Source: Bacteroidetes bacterium OLB9
Lineage (GTDB): Bacteria > Bacteroidota > Bacteroidia > Chitinophagales > Saprospiraceae
Assembly (NCBI GenBank): GCA_001567255.1
Contig: LNBW01000050.1
Location: 1 to 43,152 of the forward strand
Direction: 5' to 3'
DNA length: 43,152 bases
A program made the translations under genes and the position numbers. This document shows, one piece after another, positions 8,788-16,189 of the stretch. Positions within the stretch are counted from its first letter, which is position 1, and each line of letters opens with the position of its first letter. The notes under the pieces are model-generated. The model saw nothing but the letters and a program-made list of their open reading frames with translations. It had not been told where the DNA came from and made no database searches.

Positions 8788-9594
8788 CTACCCGAGGAGG
8801 GCCGACATCTCCTGTTGTACCGACATGGCTTGTTTTCTCACTGCTTCTTGAAAATCTTCAGAATCATCCGCATAGATGATAGCACGGGATGAGTTAACCA
8901 GTAGATTGATTTCACTACCTTTTCCATTTTTGACAACCTCTTGTAGGCTTCCACCTTGAGCTCCGATACCAGGTACTAAGAAAAAATAATCTTCTGCAAT
9001 ATTCCGAATATCACGCAGTAAATCGGGATGTGTGGCACCGACAACAAACATCAACTGGTCAGAACTGCCCCAATCCATCGCCGTTTTGATGACCTTTTCA
9101 TAAAGCCTTTCGCCACTTTCCAGATTCAAGAGTTGAAAATCAATGCTGCCTTCATTAGAGGTGAGTCCAAGCAATATGACCCACTTATCCTGATATTCAA
9201 GAAATGGGACAACAGAATCCCTACCCATGTATGGAGCTACTGTCACCGCATCGACATTAAAGTGTTCAAAATACGTCCTGGCATACATCTTGCCTGTATT
9301 GCCGATATCACCACGTTTGGCATCAGCAATGACAAAATGCTCCTCGGGGATATAATCGAGTGTTTTTTCCAGTGATAACCAGCCTTTAGACCCAAGAGAT
9401 TCGTAAAATGCAATATTCGGCTTGTACGAAACACACAAATCCTTGGTCGCGTCTATAATGGCTTTATTGAACTCAAATATCGGGTCGTCCGTCTGCAACA
9501 AATGCTGCGGTAATTTGTGCAAATCAGCATCAAGCCCTACACAAAGAAAACTCTTTTTTGCCTGAATTTGTTGATAAAGGGTACTTTTATCCAT
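8788..9594 (-). CDS. pyrF: Orotidine 5'-phosphate decarboxylase (type 2)
   Basis: A 268-residue OMP decarboxylase, making UMP from OMP in the last step of de novo pyrimidine synthesis. The active-site strand [14 protein letters not shown] (about residues 87-100) has the Lys and Asp residues of the catalytic tetrad, and [15 protein letters not shown] and VPGIGAQGG form the phosphate-binding end. The length and the [10 protein letters not shown] motif place it in the longer type 2 (mycobacterial-like) subgroup. Its ATG shares a base with the TGA of the NifU-domain gene upstream (TGATG), so the two genes are translationally coupled. Confidence 0.97.
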   Translation of the reverse strand: MDKSTLYQQIQAKKSFLCVGLDADLHKLPQHLLQTDDPIFEFNKAIIDATKDLCVSYKPNIAFYESLGSKGWLSLEKTLDYIPEEHFVIADAKRGDIGNTGKMYARTYFEHFNVDAVTVAPYMGRDSVVPFLEYQDKWVILLGLTSNEGSIDFQLLNLESGERLYEKVIKTAMDWGSSDQLMFVVGATHPDLLRDIRNIAEDYFFLVPGIGAQGGSLQEVVKNGKGSEINLLVNSSRAIIYADDSEDFQEAVRKQAMSVQQEMSALLG

Positions 9595-9848
9595 CAGAAA
9601 TGGTACCCATTTACAGCTTCAACACCTTTGATTTCGGGCAGTTTACTCTTGATCGCCTGCTCCACACCAGCACGCATCGTCATGGCGGACATAGAACAAA
9701 ATTCACAATTGCCATGCCATTTGACCATCACAATCATGTCATCAGTGATGTCAATCAATTCAATATTGCCACCATCTACCTTAAGGTGAGGCCGCACCTC
9801 ATCGAGTGCCTGATTTACCCTTTCAAATAATTCTTTATTGGTTGTCAT
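9594..9848 (-). CDS. NifU C-terminal-domain Fe-S cluster scaffold protein
   Basis: An 84-residue protein consisting only of the NifU C-terminal (Nfu) domain. [20 protein letters not shown] is the typical opening, and the cluster-binding CxxC is CEFC (Cys48 and Cys51). It probably carries or delivers Fe-S clusters to apo-proteins. It overlaps the pyrF start by one base. A consensus -7 element at 9856-9863 predicts a transcript beginning within a few bases of the ATG, so the mRNA may be leaderless. Confidence 0.93.
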   Translation of the reverse strand: MTTNKELFERVNQALDEVRPHLKVDGGNIELIDITDDMIVMVKWHGNCEFCSMSAMTMRAGVEQAIKSKLPEIKGVEAVNGYHF

Positions 9849-9855
9849 ATCGTCG

Positions 9856-9863
9856 CAAAGATA
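9856..9863 (-). promoter_or_regulatory. -7 promoter element of the NifU-domain/pyrF operon
   Basis: CAAAGATA on the plus strand reads TATCTTTG on the minus strand, a full match to TAnnTTTG followed by CG as in many Bacteroidota promoters. Only 7 nt separate it from the ATG at 9848, implying a near-leaderless mRNA. Confidence 0.55.
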
Positions 9864-9936
9864 TCAGTTTTTATCCTAAAAAATGGTCAATAACTACTAT
9901 AAAACTACAATAATTACAATCTGGTTGAGTTTTTAA

Positions 9937-9995
9937 GGGCGATACCTACGGTCCGGGCTATCCGCTATACTTCGTGCCGCTACTATCCCTATCGC
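9937..9995. repeat. GC-richer imperfect palindrome, Bacteroidota intergenic-repeat type
   Basis: A 59 nt block that is GC-richer than its surroundings, with outer arms GCGATA / TATCGC and inner segments GGGCTATCCGCTAT and CCGCTACTATCCCT. From memory, similar hairpin-forming blocks with CGGGCTATCCGC...CTATCCCT wording recur between genes in Bacteroidota genomes. Only one copy is in this window. It lies between mrp and the NifU-domain gene, both on the minus strand. Confidence 0.5.
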
Positions 9996-10017
9996 AAATC
10001 TACTCAGCAACACAAAC

Positions 10018-11112
10018 CTATCTTACTATTTTGACTGTAGTTGTAGGCGCAAACTTATCGTTGCGCTTAGCAACACTCGCTATAGTATTTGATGCAAGTT
10101 GTTTAAACACAGGATAAAGTATATTGCCTTGAAGCGATGCAGCCGGCATACCGACATCGCCTGCTTCGCGTACACTTTGTACTAATGGCACCTGTCCTAG
10201 GACTTCAGTTTTGCCATACTGTGCTAGTTTTTCACCACCACCTGATCCAAAAATAAAATACTTATTATCCGGCAATTCTTCAGGTGTAAACCAACTCATA
10301 TTCTCAACAACTCCGAGTATCGGTACATTGACATTAGGCAATAAAAACATATTCATGGCTTTTACAGCATCAATCACTGCTACTTCTTGAGGAGTAGTCA
10401 CCATAATTGCACCTGTCACAGGTACAGTCTGAACCAGAGTGAGCTGTACATCACCGGTACCCGGTGGTAAGTCAATAATCAGAAAGTCTAGTTCAGGCCA
10501 CAGACAATCATGTATAAGCTGTTTTAGCAAGCCTGCCAGTCGTGGGCCACGCAGCACAACTGCCTGTTCTGGATCTACAATATTTCCTACTGATATAGAA
10601 TGAACTCCGTGAGATTTAAGTGGCACAATCTTATGCTTGCCATACAGTAACTCTACTTTAGGTCTTACACCAGTCAATCCCATCATGGTAGGAATAGAAG
10701 GACCGTAAATATCTGCATCAATCATTCCAACCTTATATCCTTCATTAGCAAGCGCAACAGCTAAATTAACAGATATAGTGGACTTCCCTACTCCACCTTT
10801 TCCCGACCCTATTGCAATGATATTTTTAACTTGTGGCAAGATACTGTCACTATCATCTTCGGGTCTCTCATGATGAATTTTCAGGTGGATATGCACCTGC
10901 GCTTCAGGATATAGCTCGCCGATGACCTCCATACAGGCAAAATTCAGAGAAGACTTAAGGTTTTGATCGTCTGATTTAAGCACAATAGAGAAAGAAACAT
11001 TGTCACCATCGATTTTGAAATCCTCCACCATTTTTGCGGAGATGATATCTAATCCTGAATTTGGATCTCTGACTTTTCTCAGCGCCGCAACTACTGCATT
11101 GTTATCAATCAT
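10018..11112 (-). CDS. mrp: Mrp/NBP35-family P-loop Fe-S carrier ATPase
   Basis: A 364-residue protein with an N-terminal MIP18/DUF59 domain (about 1-85; ALRKVRDPNSGLDI) and a ParA-like ATPase domain. The deviant Walker A is GSGKGGVGKST (102-112), with IDADIYGPS and LIIDLPPGTGD following. Family members bind and transfer Fe-S clusters. The C-terminal CxxC that bridges the cluster in many Mrp proteins is absent here: after VENMSWF comes TPEELPDNKY. I believe this substitution is common in Bacteroidota Mrp. The gene stands alone on the minus strand, divergent from ribF. Confidence 0.94.
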   Translation of the reverse strand: MIDNNAVVAALRKVRDPNSGLDIISAKMVEDFKIDGDNVSFSIVLKSDDQNLKSSLNFACMEVIGELYPEAQVHIHLKIHHERPEDDSDSILPQVKNIIAIGSGKGGVGKSTISVNLAVALANEGYKVGMIDADIYGPSIPTMMGLTGVRPKVELLYGKHKIVPLKSHGVHSISVGNIVDPEQAVVLRGPRLAGLLKQLIHDCLWPELDFLIIDLPPGTGDVQLTLVQTVPVTGAIMVTTPQEVAVIDAVKAMNMFLLPNVNVPILGVVENMSWFTPEELPDNKYFIFGSGGGEKLAQYGKTEVLGQVPLVQSVREAGDVGMPAASLQGNILYPVFKQLASNTIASVAKRNDKFAPTTTVKIVR

Positions 11113-11207
11113 GTTTTTCGCCTTATTTAAACTTAAACTAAATTAAGATATAAAAGTAAAATTCTTGTTAATTGTTCAATTAAAATCACGGTTTGTATAA
11201 ATTAAAT

Positions 11208-11215
11208 TAATTTTG
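11208..11215 (+). promoter_or_regulatory. -7 promoter element upstream of the ribF fusion gene
   Basis: TAATTTTG matches TAnnTTTG and lies 31 nt before the ATG at 11247. A TTTG at 11192-11195 is closer than the usual -33 spacing, so only the -7 element is called. Confidence 0.4.
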
Positions 11216-11246
11216 CACTCATATAGAGATTTGTGCTGCATTACCC

Positions 11247-13238
11247 ATGAACATATATAAAAATATTAATCAATTACCTGATTTCAACAAGGCCGTAATC
11301 ACTATTGGCTCCTTTGACGGTGTTCATGCGGGACATCAGAAAATACTACAGCGAGTCACTACCCTTGCTGATGAAATAAAGGGTGAAAGTGTAATCATCA
11401 CTTTCCATCCTCATCCTAGAAAGATACTAGATACCATTCCGGCTGATGATACAAAAATCCTGAATACACTCGATGAAAAACTCGAATTACTCGAAGGTTT
11501 TGGCATTCAAAATGTGGTTGTTGTACCGTTTACTTTTGAGTTTTCTCAGCAAATGCCACGCGAGTATGTCGAAAAATTCATCATTTCAGGTTTTCATCCT
11601 GCGTATGTTGTTCTTGGATATGACCACAGATTTGGTCGTCACAGAGGTGGTGATATCACTCTTTTGAAAGAATATGAAAAAGAAGGCCATTTTAAAGTCG
11701 TCGAAATACCTCGTCATGAAATTGATGATGTAACAATCAGCAGTACTAAAATAAGAAAGGCGCTTCAATCAGGCGATATACGAGAAGCTAATCAATTTTT
11801 GAGATATCCTTATGTGATAACAGGCAAGGTAGTCCACGGTGATAAACTTGCTACTCGACTAGGCTTTCCAACCGCTAATCTACAGCTTCTAGACAAAGAC
11901 AAACTCATTCCGGCAGAAGGCATTTATGCGGTCAAAATTGAAATAGACCAGGTGGTATTTGAAGGAATGCTGTATATCGGTAAAAGTCCTACAGTCCAAA
12001 ATAAGGATTTGATGAGCATAGAAGTCAACATTTTTGATTTTGATCAAAACATCTATGATAAAATCATCAAGTTATCGATTTATGAGTTCATTAGGGAAGA
12101 TATCCGGTTTGATAATCTGGAGGATCTCAAGTTCCAAATAGCAAAGGATGCTCAGATGAGCCGAAAAGCACTCATGGCTATCCATGAAAGCACCAGAGAA
12201 CCAGCCAGAATCACTATTGCCATATTGAATCACAATGGCGCCGATTATCTGGATGCCTATCTATCTAAAATGGAATATAGCTCATCAAAATATGAGTTTG
12301 ACATAGTGGTGATTGACAACCATTCTGATGATATGTCATTAGAGTTTTTGAGAGAATGGTATCCGGAGATTAAAATCATCGAGCTGTCAAAGAATCATGG
12401 ATTTGCAAAGGGTTACAATATAGGATTGCAGCACATTGAGACAGAATTTACTGTGATCATCAATTCTGATGTTCTAGTCACTGAAAACTGGCTAGATCAA
12501 ATCATTGATGGTTTGATTGCTGACAAAACCATAGGTGTAGTACAGCCCAAAATCAAGTCAATTGAAAACAGAGATTTCTTCGAATATGCGGGTGCAGCTG
12601 GTGGTTTTATTGATGCGGCCGGATATCCATTTTGTCGTGGCAGAATATTTGAAACCATAGAAAAGGACAAAGGCCAGTATAACGATCCTGTCGAAACTTT
12701 CTGGGCAAGTGGTGCTGCGATGGTTATCAGAACTAAGCTCTTTCATGATATAGGAGGATTTGATGGTGGATTTTTTGCTCATCAGGAAGAAATAGACCTT
12801 TGCTGGCGTATAAAAACTGCAGGTTATAAAATCATGTGTTTTCCATCATCTGTAGTTTATCATCTAGGTGGAGGCACCCTCAATTATGAAAATCCATATA
12901 AAGACTTTTTAAATTTTCGCAACAACATGTATATGCTGACAAAAAATGCGAATCTAAGTGCTTTACTATGGATCATCCCACTTAGACTCGTTCTGGATGG
13001 AGTGGCAGGTATCAAGTTCCTTCTTGAAGGCAAGCCTAAATCCACCTTAGCTATCGTGAGAGCACACATATCTTTTTATGTGCATTTACCATTGGTTTTC
13101 GAAAGAAAAAATAAGGAGTTTCTTTGCATTCGTAGATGTCGGATCGGTAGATCAAATACCTCAGGTAGATATGTAGGTCTTATAGTATGGAAATATTTTA
13201 TAGAAGGTAAAAGAATGTTTAGTCAAATCAACATATAA
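11247..13238 (+). CDS. ribF: RibF riboflavin kinase/FMN adenylyltransferase fused to a family 2 glycosyltransferase
   Basis: A 663-residue frame holding two normally separate enzymes. Residues 1-about 305 are a complete RibF: FAD-synthetase half with GSFDGVHAGH (21-30) and ISSTKIR (164-170), riboflavin-kinase half with GFPTAN (206-211), ending in the usual LEDLKFQIAKDAQ. Residues about 320-663 are a GT-A glycosyltransferase starting RITIAILNHNG, with VVIDNHSDD, the metal-site region INSDV (405-409), FWASGAAMVIR, and the acidic motif EEIDLCWR (514-521). A hydrophobic stretch lies near residues 575-595. The linker is only about 15 residues and has no stop. An in-frame ATG at 12174 (residue 310) could start the glycosyltransferase separately. 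FMN/FAD synthesis is secure; the sugar substrate is unknown. Most RibF proteins are about 310 residues, so the fusion is unusual. Confidence 0.9.
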   Translation: MNIYKNINQLPDFNKAVITIGSFDGVHAGHQKILQRVTTLADEIKGESVIITFHPHPRKILDTIPADDTKILNTLDEKLELLEGFGIQNVVVVPFTFEFSQQMPREYVEKFIISGFHPAYVVLGYDHRFGRHRGGDITLLKEYEKEGHFKVVEIPRHEIDDVTISSTKIRKALQSGDIREANQFLRYPYVITGKVVHGDKLATRLGFPTANLQLLDKDKLIPAEGIYAVKIEIDQVVFEGMLYIGKSPTVQNKDLMSIEVNIFDFDQNIYDKIIKLSIYEFIREDIRFDNLEDLKFQIAKDAQMSRKALMAIHESTREPARITIAILNHNGADYLDAYLSKMEYSSSKYEFDIVVIDNHSDDMSLEFLREWYPEIKIIELSKNHGFAKGYNIGLQHIETEFTVIINSDVLVTENWLDQIIDGLIADKTIGVVQPKIKSIENRDFFEYAGAAGGFIDAAGYPFCRGRIFETIEKDKGQYNDPVETFWASGAAMVIRTKLFHDIGGFDGGFFAHQEEIDLCWRIKTAGYKIMCFPSSVVYHLGGGTLNYENPYKDFLNFRNNMYMLTKNANLSALLWIIPLRLVLDGVAGIKFLLEGKPKSTLAIVRAHISFYVHLPLVFERKNKEFLCIRRCRIGRSNTSGRYVGLIVWKYFIEGKRMFSQINI

Positions 13239-13241
13239 ATC

Positions 13242-13973
13242 TTGGCAAAATTTATCCAACCTGAAATATTATATGAAGATGATGATTTGATCGCAGTCAA
13301 TAAGCCCGCGGGTGTACTTTCCATTCCAGACCGATTCAATCCTAGCTTGCCAAACATCCTAATAACACTCAAAAAAGAGTATCCTGAGGTGATACCTGTG
13401 CACAGATTAGACAAATATACTAGCGGAATAAATCTGATAGCAAAACACGCAGAGGCGCATAAGGCCCTATCTGCACTTTTTGAAGCACATGAGCTTGAAA
13501 AGTACTATACTGCGATAGTAGATGGCACACCCAATCCAGAATCCGGCCGTATAGATGTTCCGATTGCTGAATCGACCACTACAAGAGGTAAAATGATTGT
13601 GCATCCACGAGGAAAAGCTTCTATTACTGATTATAAAATCATTCAAAAGTTCAGAAAAGTATCTTTATTGCTCATCCGCTTGCACACAGGACGTATGCAC
13701 CAGATTCGTATTCATATGAAGTATTTAGGCAATCCACTTATTGTCGATACACTTTATGGTAATAGAGATGCTTTTTATCTATCTGAAATCAAATTTAAAA
13801 ACTACCACATCAGTAAACACGCTGAAGAAAGACCTTTACTTGATCGGCAACCACTCCATGCTAGCAAGCTTTGCTTTGACCATCCATTTACACATCAAAG
13901 GATTGAAATAGAAGCACCACTACCTAAGGACATGCAAGCTGTCATAAAGCAACTTGAAAAATGGAGCATTTAA
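13242..13973 (+). CDS. RluA-family RNA pseudouridine synthase
   Basis: A 243-residue pseudouridine synthase without an S4 domain. The catalytic motif HRLDKYTSG has Asp57 as nucleophile, and LLLIRLHTGRMHQIRIHMKYLGNPLIVD is the RluA-type second motif. It isomerises uridine in rRNA or tRNA; the target position cannot be told from sequence. It starts with TTG at 13242, only 3 nt after the TAA of the ribF fusion gene and in the same frame. No later ATG would preserve the N-terminal strand ILYEDDDLIAVNKPAG. Co-transcription with the preceding gene is likely. Confidence 0.93.
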   Translation: MAKFIQPEILYEDDDLIAVNKPAGVLSIPDRFNPSLPNILITLKKEYPEVIPVHRLDKYTSGINLIAKHAEAHKALSALFEAHELEKYYTAIVDGTPNPESGRIDVPIAESTTTRGKMIVHPRGKASITDYKIIQKFRKVSLLLIRLHTGRMHQIRIHMKYLGNPLIVDTLYGNRDAFYLSEIKFKNYHISKHAEERPLLDRQPLHASKLCFDHPFTHQRIEIEAPLPKDMQAVIKQLEKWSI

Positions 13974-14024
13974 CATCAAATTAGGTTTTCAGAAAATATT
14001 TTGTCCGTGCATTATGATAGAGCC

Positions 14025-14049
14025 GGACTAAAAGTTTTACTTTTATCCG
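14025..14049 (+). promoter_or_regulatory. Hairpin in the leader of the APC permease gene
   Basis: CGGACTAAAAGT and ACTTTTATCCG form an 11 bp stem (one bulged C) with a TTT loop, ending 13 nt before the ATG at 14062. No U-tract follows, so it is not an obvious terminator for the preceding gene; it may be a leader structure. Its function is unknown. Confidence 0.3.
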
Positions 14050-14061
14050 AAAATATAGGAT

Positions 14062-15393
14062 ATGTCCGGTCAAAATAATCAATTGCTCAAATTACTTGGC
14101 GTAGGTTTTGGAATAGCCGTCACTGTCGGTGGCACGATAGGCACAGGCATCCTTCGCAAACCTGGCCCCATCGCTGGACTGATTGGTGATCCATGGATAA
14201 TTTTGCTTTTGTGGTTGGCTGTTGGCATATATGCATTACTGGGCGTGCTGTGCGCTATAGAATTAGCAGTTTCGATGCCTCAAGCCGGAGCATGGTATGT
14301 GTATGCTAGACGTGCTTTTGGCAATTACATTGGCTTTGTGACTGGAATCACAAGTTGGTTAGGTACCGTTGCTGCTCTTGGTTTTGGTGCATATACTATG
14401 AGCGAATATATTGCCTTGCTTTTGCCTTCTATAGAACCATTTATACCCACCATATCGGTTATTTTACTGATTGTATTGACCACATTTCATCTTACTGGCA
14501 CAAAATCAGCAGGTAAATCACAAGAAGTGCTGGCCATCATTAAAGCATTAGGATTACTAGTTTTTGTAGCTGTGTGTCTAATATACGGACAAAATCCAAC
14601 TGCTCAACACATCCAGGCGACGGTGGAGCGAACAACGATGCCTATCACCATACTCGGAGTGATTGGTGCTTTGCAAGCCATATTTTATACCTTTGATGGT
14701 TGGCATACAGCAACTTATTTTACTGAAGAAAACACGGACCCTGCCAAAACAATTCCACGATCCATGATTACAGGCGTATTGCTAATCGTTGTAATTTATC
14801 TCCTTGTAAATGGTGCTATTCTATATGTTTTGCCTCAGGAAATACTTGCAGGCTCTAAACTTGCGGCTGCAGATGCTATAAGCTACTTATTTGGTGATCA
14901 GTGGTCCGTGATTATTACATTATTTCTCATGCTATCCATCTTAGGAATTGTTAATGCTCAAATCATGTTTGCACCTAGAGTCATTTTCAGTATGAGTAGA
15001 GACAAGCTTTTTTTTGGTCAAATCACACGGGTCAACCGACTGGGAACACCGCATATCGCTACTGCTATCACTAGTATTCTAGCTATTCTACTGATTTTAA
15101 GTGGCAAGGACACTTGCGCTATTTTATCGGATATTGCCACTTTCTTTTTTGTGATGAGCTATATTGCCGGATATGCTGCTTTAATCAGAATGAGATACAA
15201 AGAACCCAATATGGAGCGCCCGTTTAAAGCACCTTGGTTCCCTATGCTACCTTATTTTCTAATTCTGATCTCCGTTTTGTTTTTAGTAGGTGCTGTGTAT
15301 AGCGATATGAACAGTAGTAAATATGCACTCATCTTTTTGGCTATCAGTTATCCTTTATTCAGATGGGTAGAAAAAATCAACGAGAAGAATTAA
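14062..15393 (+). CDS. APC-superfamily amino acid permease
   Basis: A 443-residue integral inner-membrane transporter with about 12 hydrophobic segments. The N-terminal segment TVGGTIGTGILRKPGPIAG is the unwound TM1 substrate-binding motif (GxG) of amino acid-polyamine-organocation permeases. Other family-like segments are IELAVSMPQAGAWYVYARRAFG, FYTFDGWHTATYFTEE and GIVNAQIMFAPRVIFSMSRD. It should import amino acids by proton or ion coupling; the substrate is not predictable. AGGA sits five bases before the ATG, one of the few Shine-Dalgarno-like sequences in this window. The stop overlaps the stop of the convergent LOG gene by 3 nt. Confidence 0.93.
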   Translation: MSGQNNQLLKLLGVGFGIAVTVGGTIGTGILRKPGPIAGLIGDPWIILLLWLAVGIYALLGVLCAIELAVSMPQAGAWYVYARRAFGNYIGFVTGITSWLGTVAALGFGAYTMSEYIALLLPSIEPFIPTISVILLIVLTTFHLTGTKSAGKSQEVLAIIKALGLLVFVAVCLIYGQNPTAQHIQATVERTTMPITILGVIGALQAIFYTFDGWHTATYFTEENTDPAKTIPRSMITGVLLIVVIYLLVNGAILYVLPQEILAGSKLAAADAISYLFGDQWSVIITLFLMLSILGIVNAQIMFAPRVIFSMSRDKLFFGQITRVNRLGTPHIATAITSILAILLILSGKDTCAILSDIATFFFVMSYIAGYAALIRMRYKEPNMERPFKAPWFPMLPYFLILISVLFLVGAVYSDMNSSKYALIFLAISYPLFRWVEKINEKN

Positions 15394-16109
15394 TCTTCAC
15401 CTAGAATTTTTGATGCCTTAGGCTTGATGGTGTAATTCTTCCGAATAAATTTTCTGATATGTTCTAAAGCGTGACGGTTATCGTCAGTAAATAGGACTAA
15501 ATTTTGATCACCAGGTGAAATCGTCTCATGTTTCAGCATTTTTTGCATCATTTCCTGTATAGGTTCATAAAAATCCTTGCCTATAATCACCACCGGAAAA
15601 TCATTGAGAATACCCGTCTGAATGAGCGTCAATGTCTCAAATAGTTCATCCATCGTACCAAATCCACCTGGAAAAACCACAAAAGCGTAAGAATACTTGA
15701 CAAGGAGTACCTTGCGGATAAAAAAATAATCAAAACGCACTGCTTTATCAAGATAAGGATTATCCTTTTGTTCATGTGGTAGCTTGATGGTACATCCTAT
15801 GGAAGTACCATTGGCATCCTTAGCACCCCGATTAGCTGCTTCCATGATACCAGGACCACCACCTGTCATCACATTAAAGCCTAGTTCAGCAATCATTTTG
15901 CCCAAGTCTCTAGCTTGGATATAATCCTTGTGAGTCTCCGGTGTCCGGGCAGAGCCAAAAACAGTAATATTGGGCCCTGCAAAGTGCAACTTCCGAAAGC
16001 CTCGAAAAAATTGGAAAAATACTTTGAATAAAAAAATCAATTCCCGACCTCGGCTATTAGGACCGGACAAAAACTGCGTGTCAGGAGGAATAATTCTCTT
16101 TATTGCCAT
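15390..16109 (-). CDS. LOG-family (TIGR00730) nucleotide phosphoribohydrolase
   Basis: A 239-residue Rossmann-fold protein with both LOG signatures: GGGPGIMEAANRGA (about residue 83) and PGGFGTMDELFE (about residue 158). Characterised relatives cleave ribose-5-phosphate from cytokinin riboside monophosphates or from AMP/IMP-type nucleotides. The physiological substrate in non-plant-associated bacteria is unsettled. The frame opens with a TTG at 16115, but the ATG two codons later (16109, MAIKRIIPP) is the better start. It is convergent with the permease and lies downstream of the USP gene, separated from it by a terminator. Confidence 0.92.
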   Translation of the reverse strand: MAIKRIIPPDTQFLSGPNSRGRELIFLFKVFFQFFRGFRKLHFAGPNITVFGSARTPETHKDYIQARDLGKMIAELGFNVMTGGGPGIMEAANRGAKDANGTSIGCTIKLPHEQKDNPYLDKAVRFDYFFIRKVLLVKYSYAFVVFPGGFGTMDELFETLTLIQTGILNDFPVVIIGKDFYEPIQEMMQKMLKHETISPGDQNLVLFTDDNRHALEHIRKFIRKNYTIKPKASKILGED

Positions 16110-16126
16110 CGTCAATATGCTTTTGT

Positions 16127-16162
16127 TAAAAAACTAGCAGCCCGAATGGTAGGCATTCGGGC
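16127..16162 (-). terminator. Terminator between the USP gene and the LOG gene
   Basis: A perfect 9 bp stem GCCCGAATG / CATTCGGGC with a 5 nt loop (16140-16162). On the minus strand it is followed after a few bases by a T-run (A-run at 16129-16134). Confidence 0.75.
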
Positions 16163-16189
16163 GCAAGCACAAAATACGATATTTTTTAA

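Noticed and set aside
11247..13238. Treating ribF and the glycosyltransferase as two genes with a sequencing error
   Set aside because: There is no stop, frame change or homopolymer at the junction; both halves read intact in one frame. It is reported as a real fusion, with the internal ATG noted.
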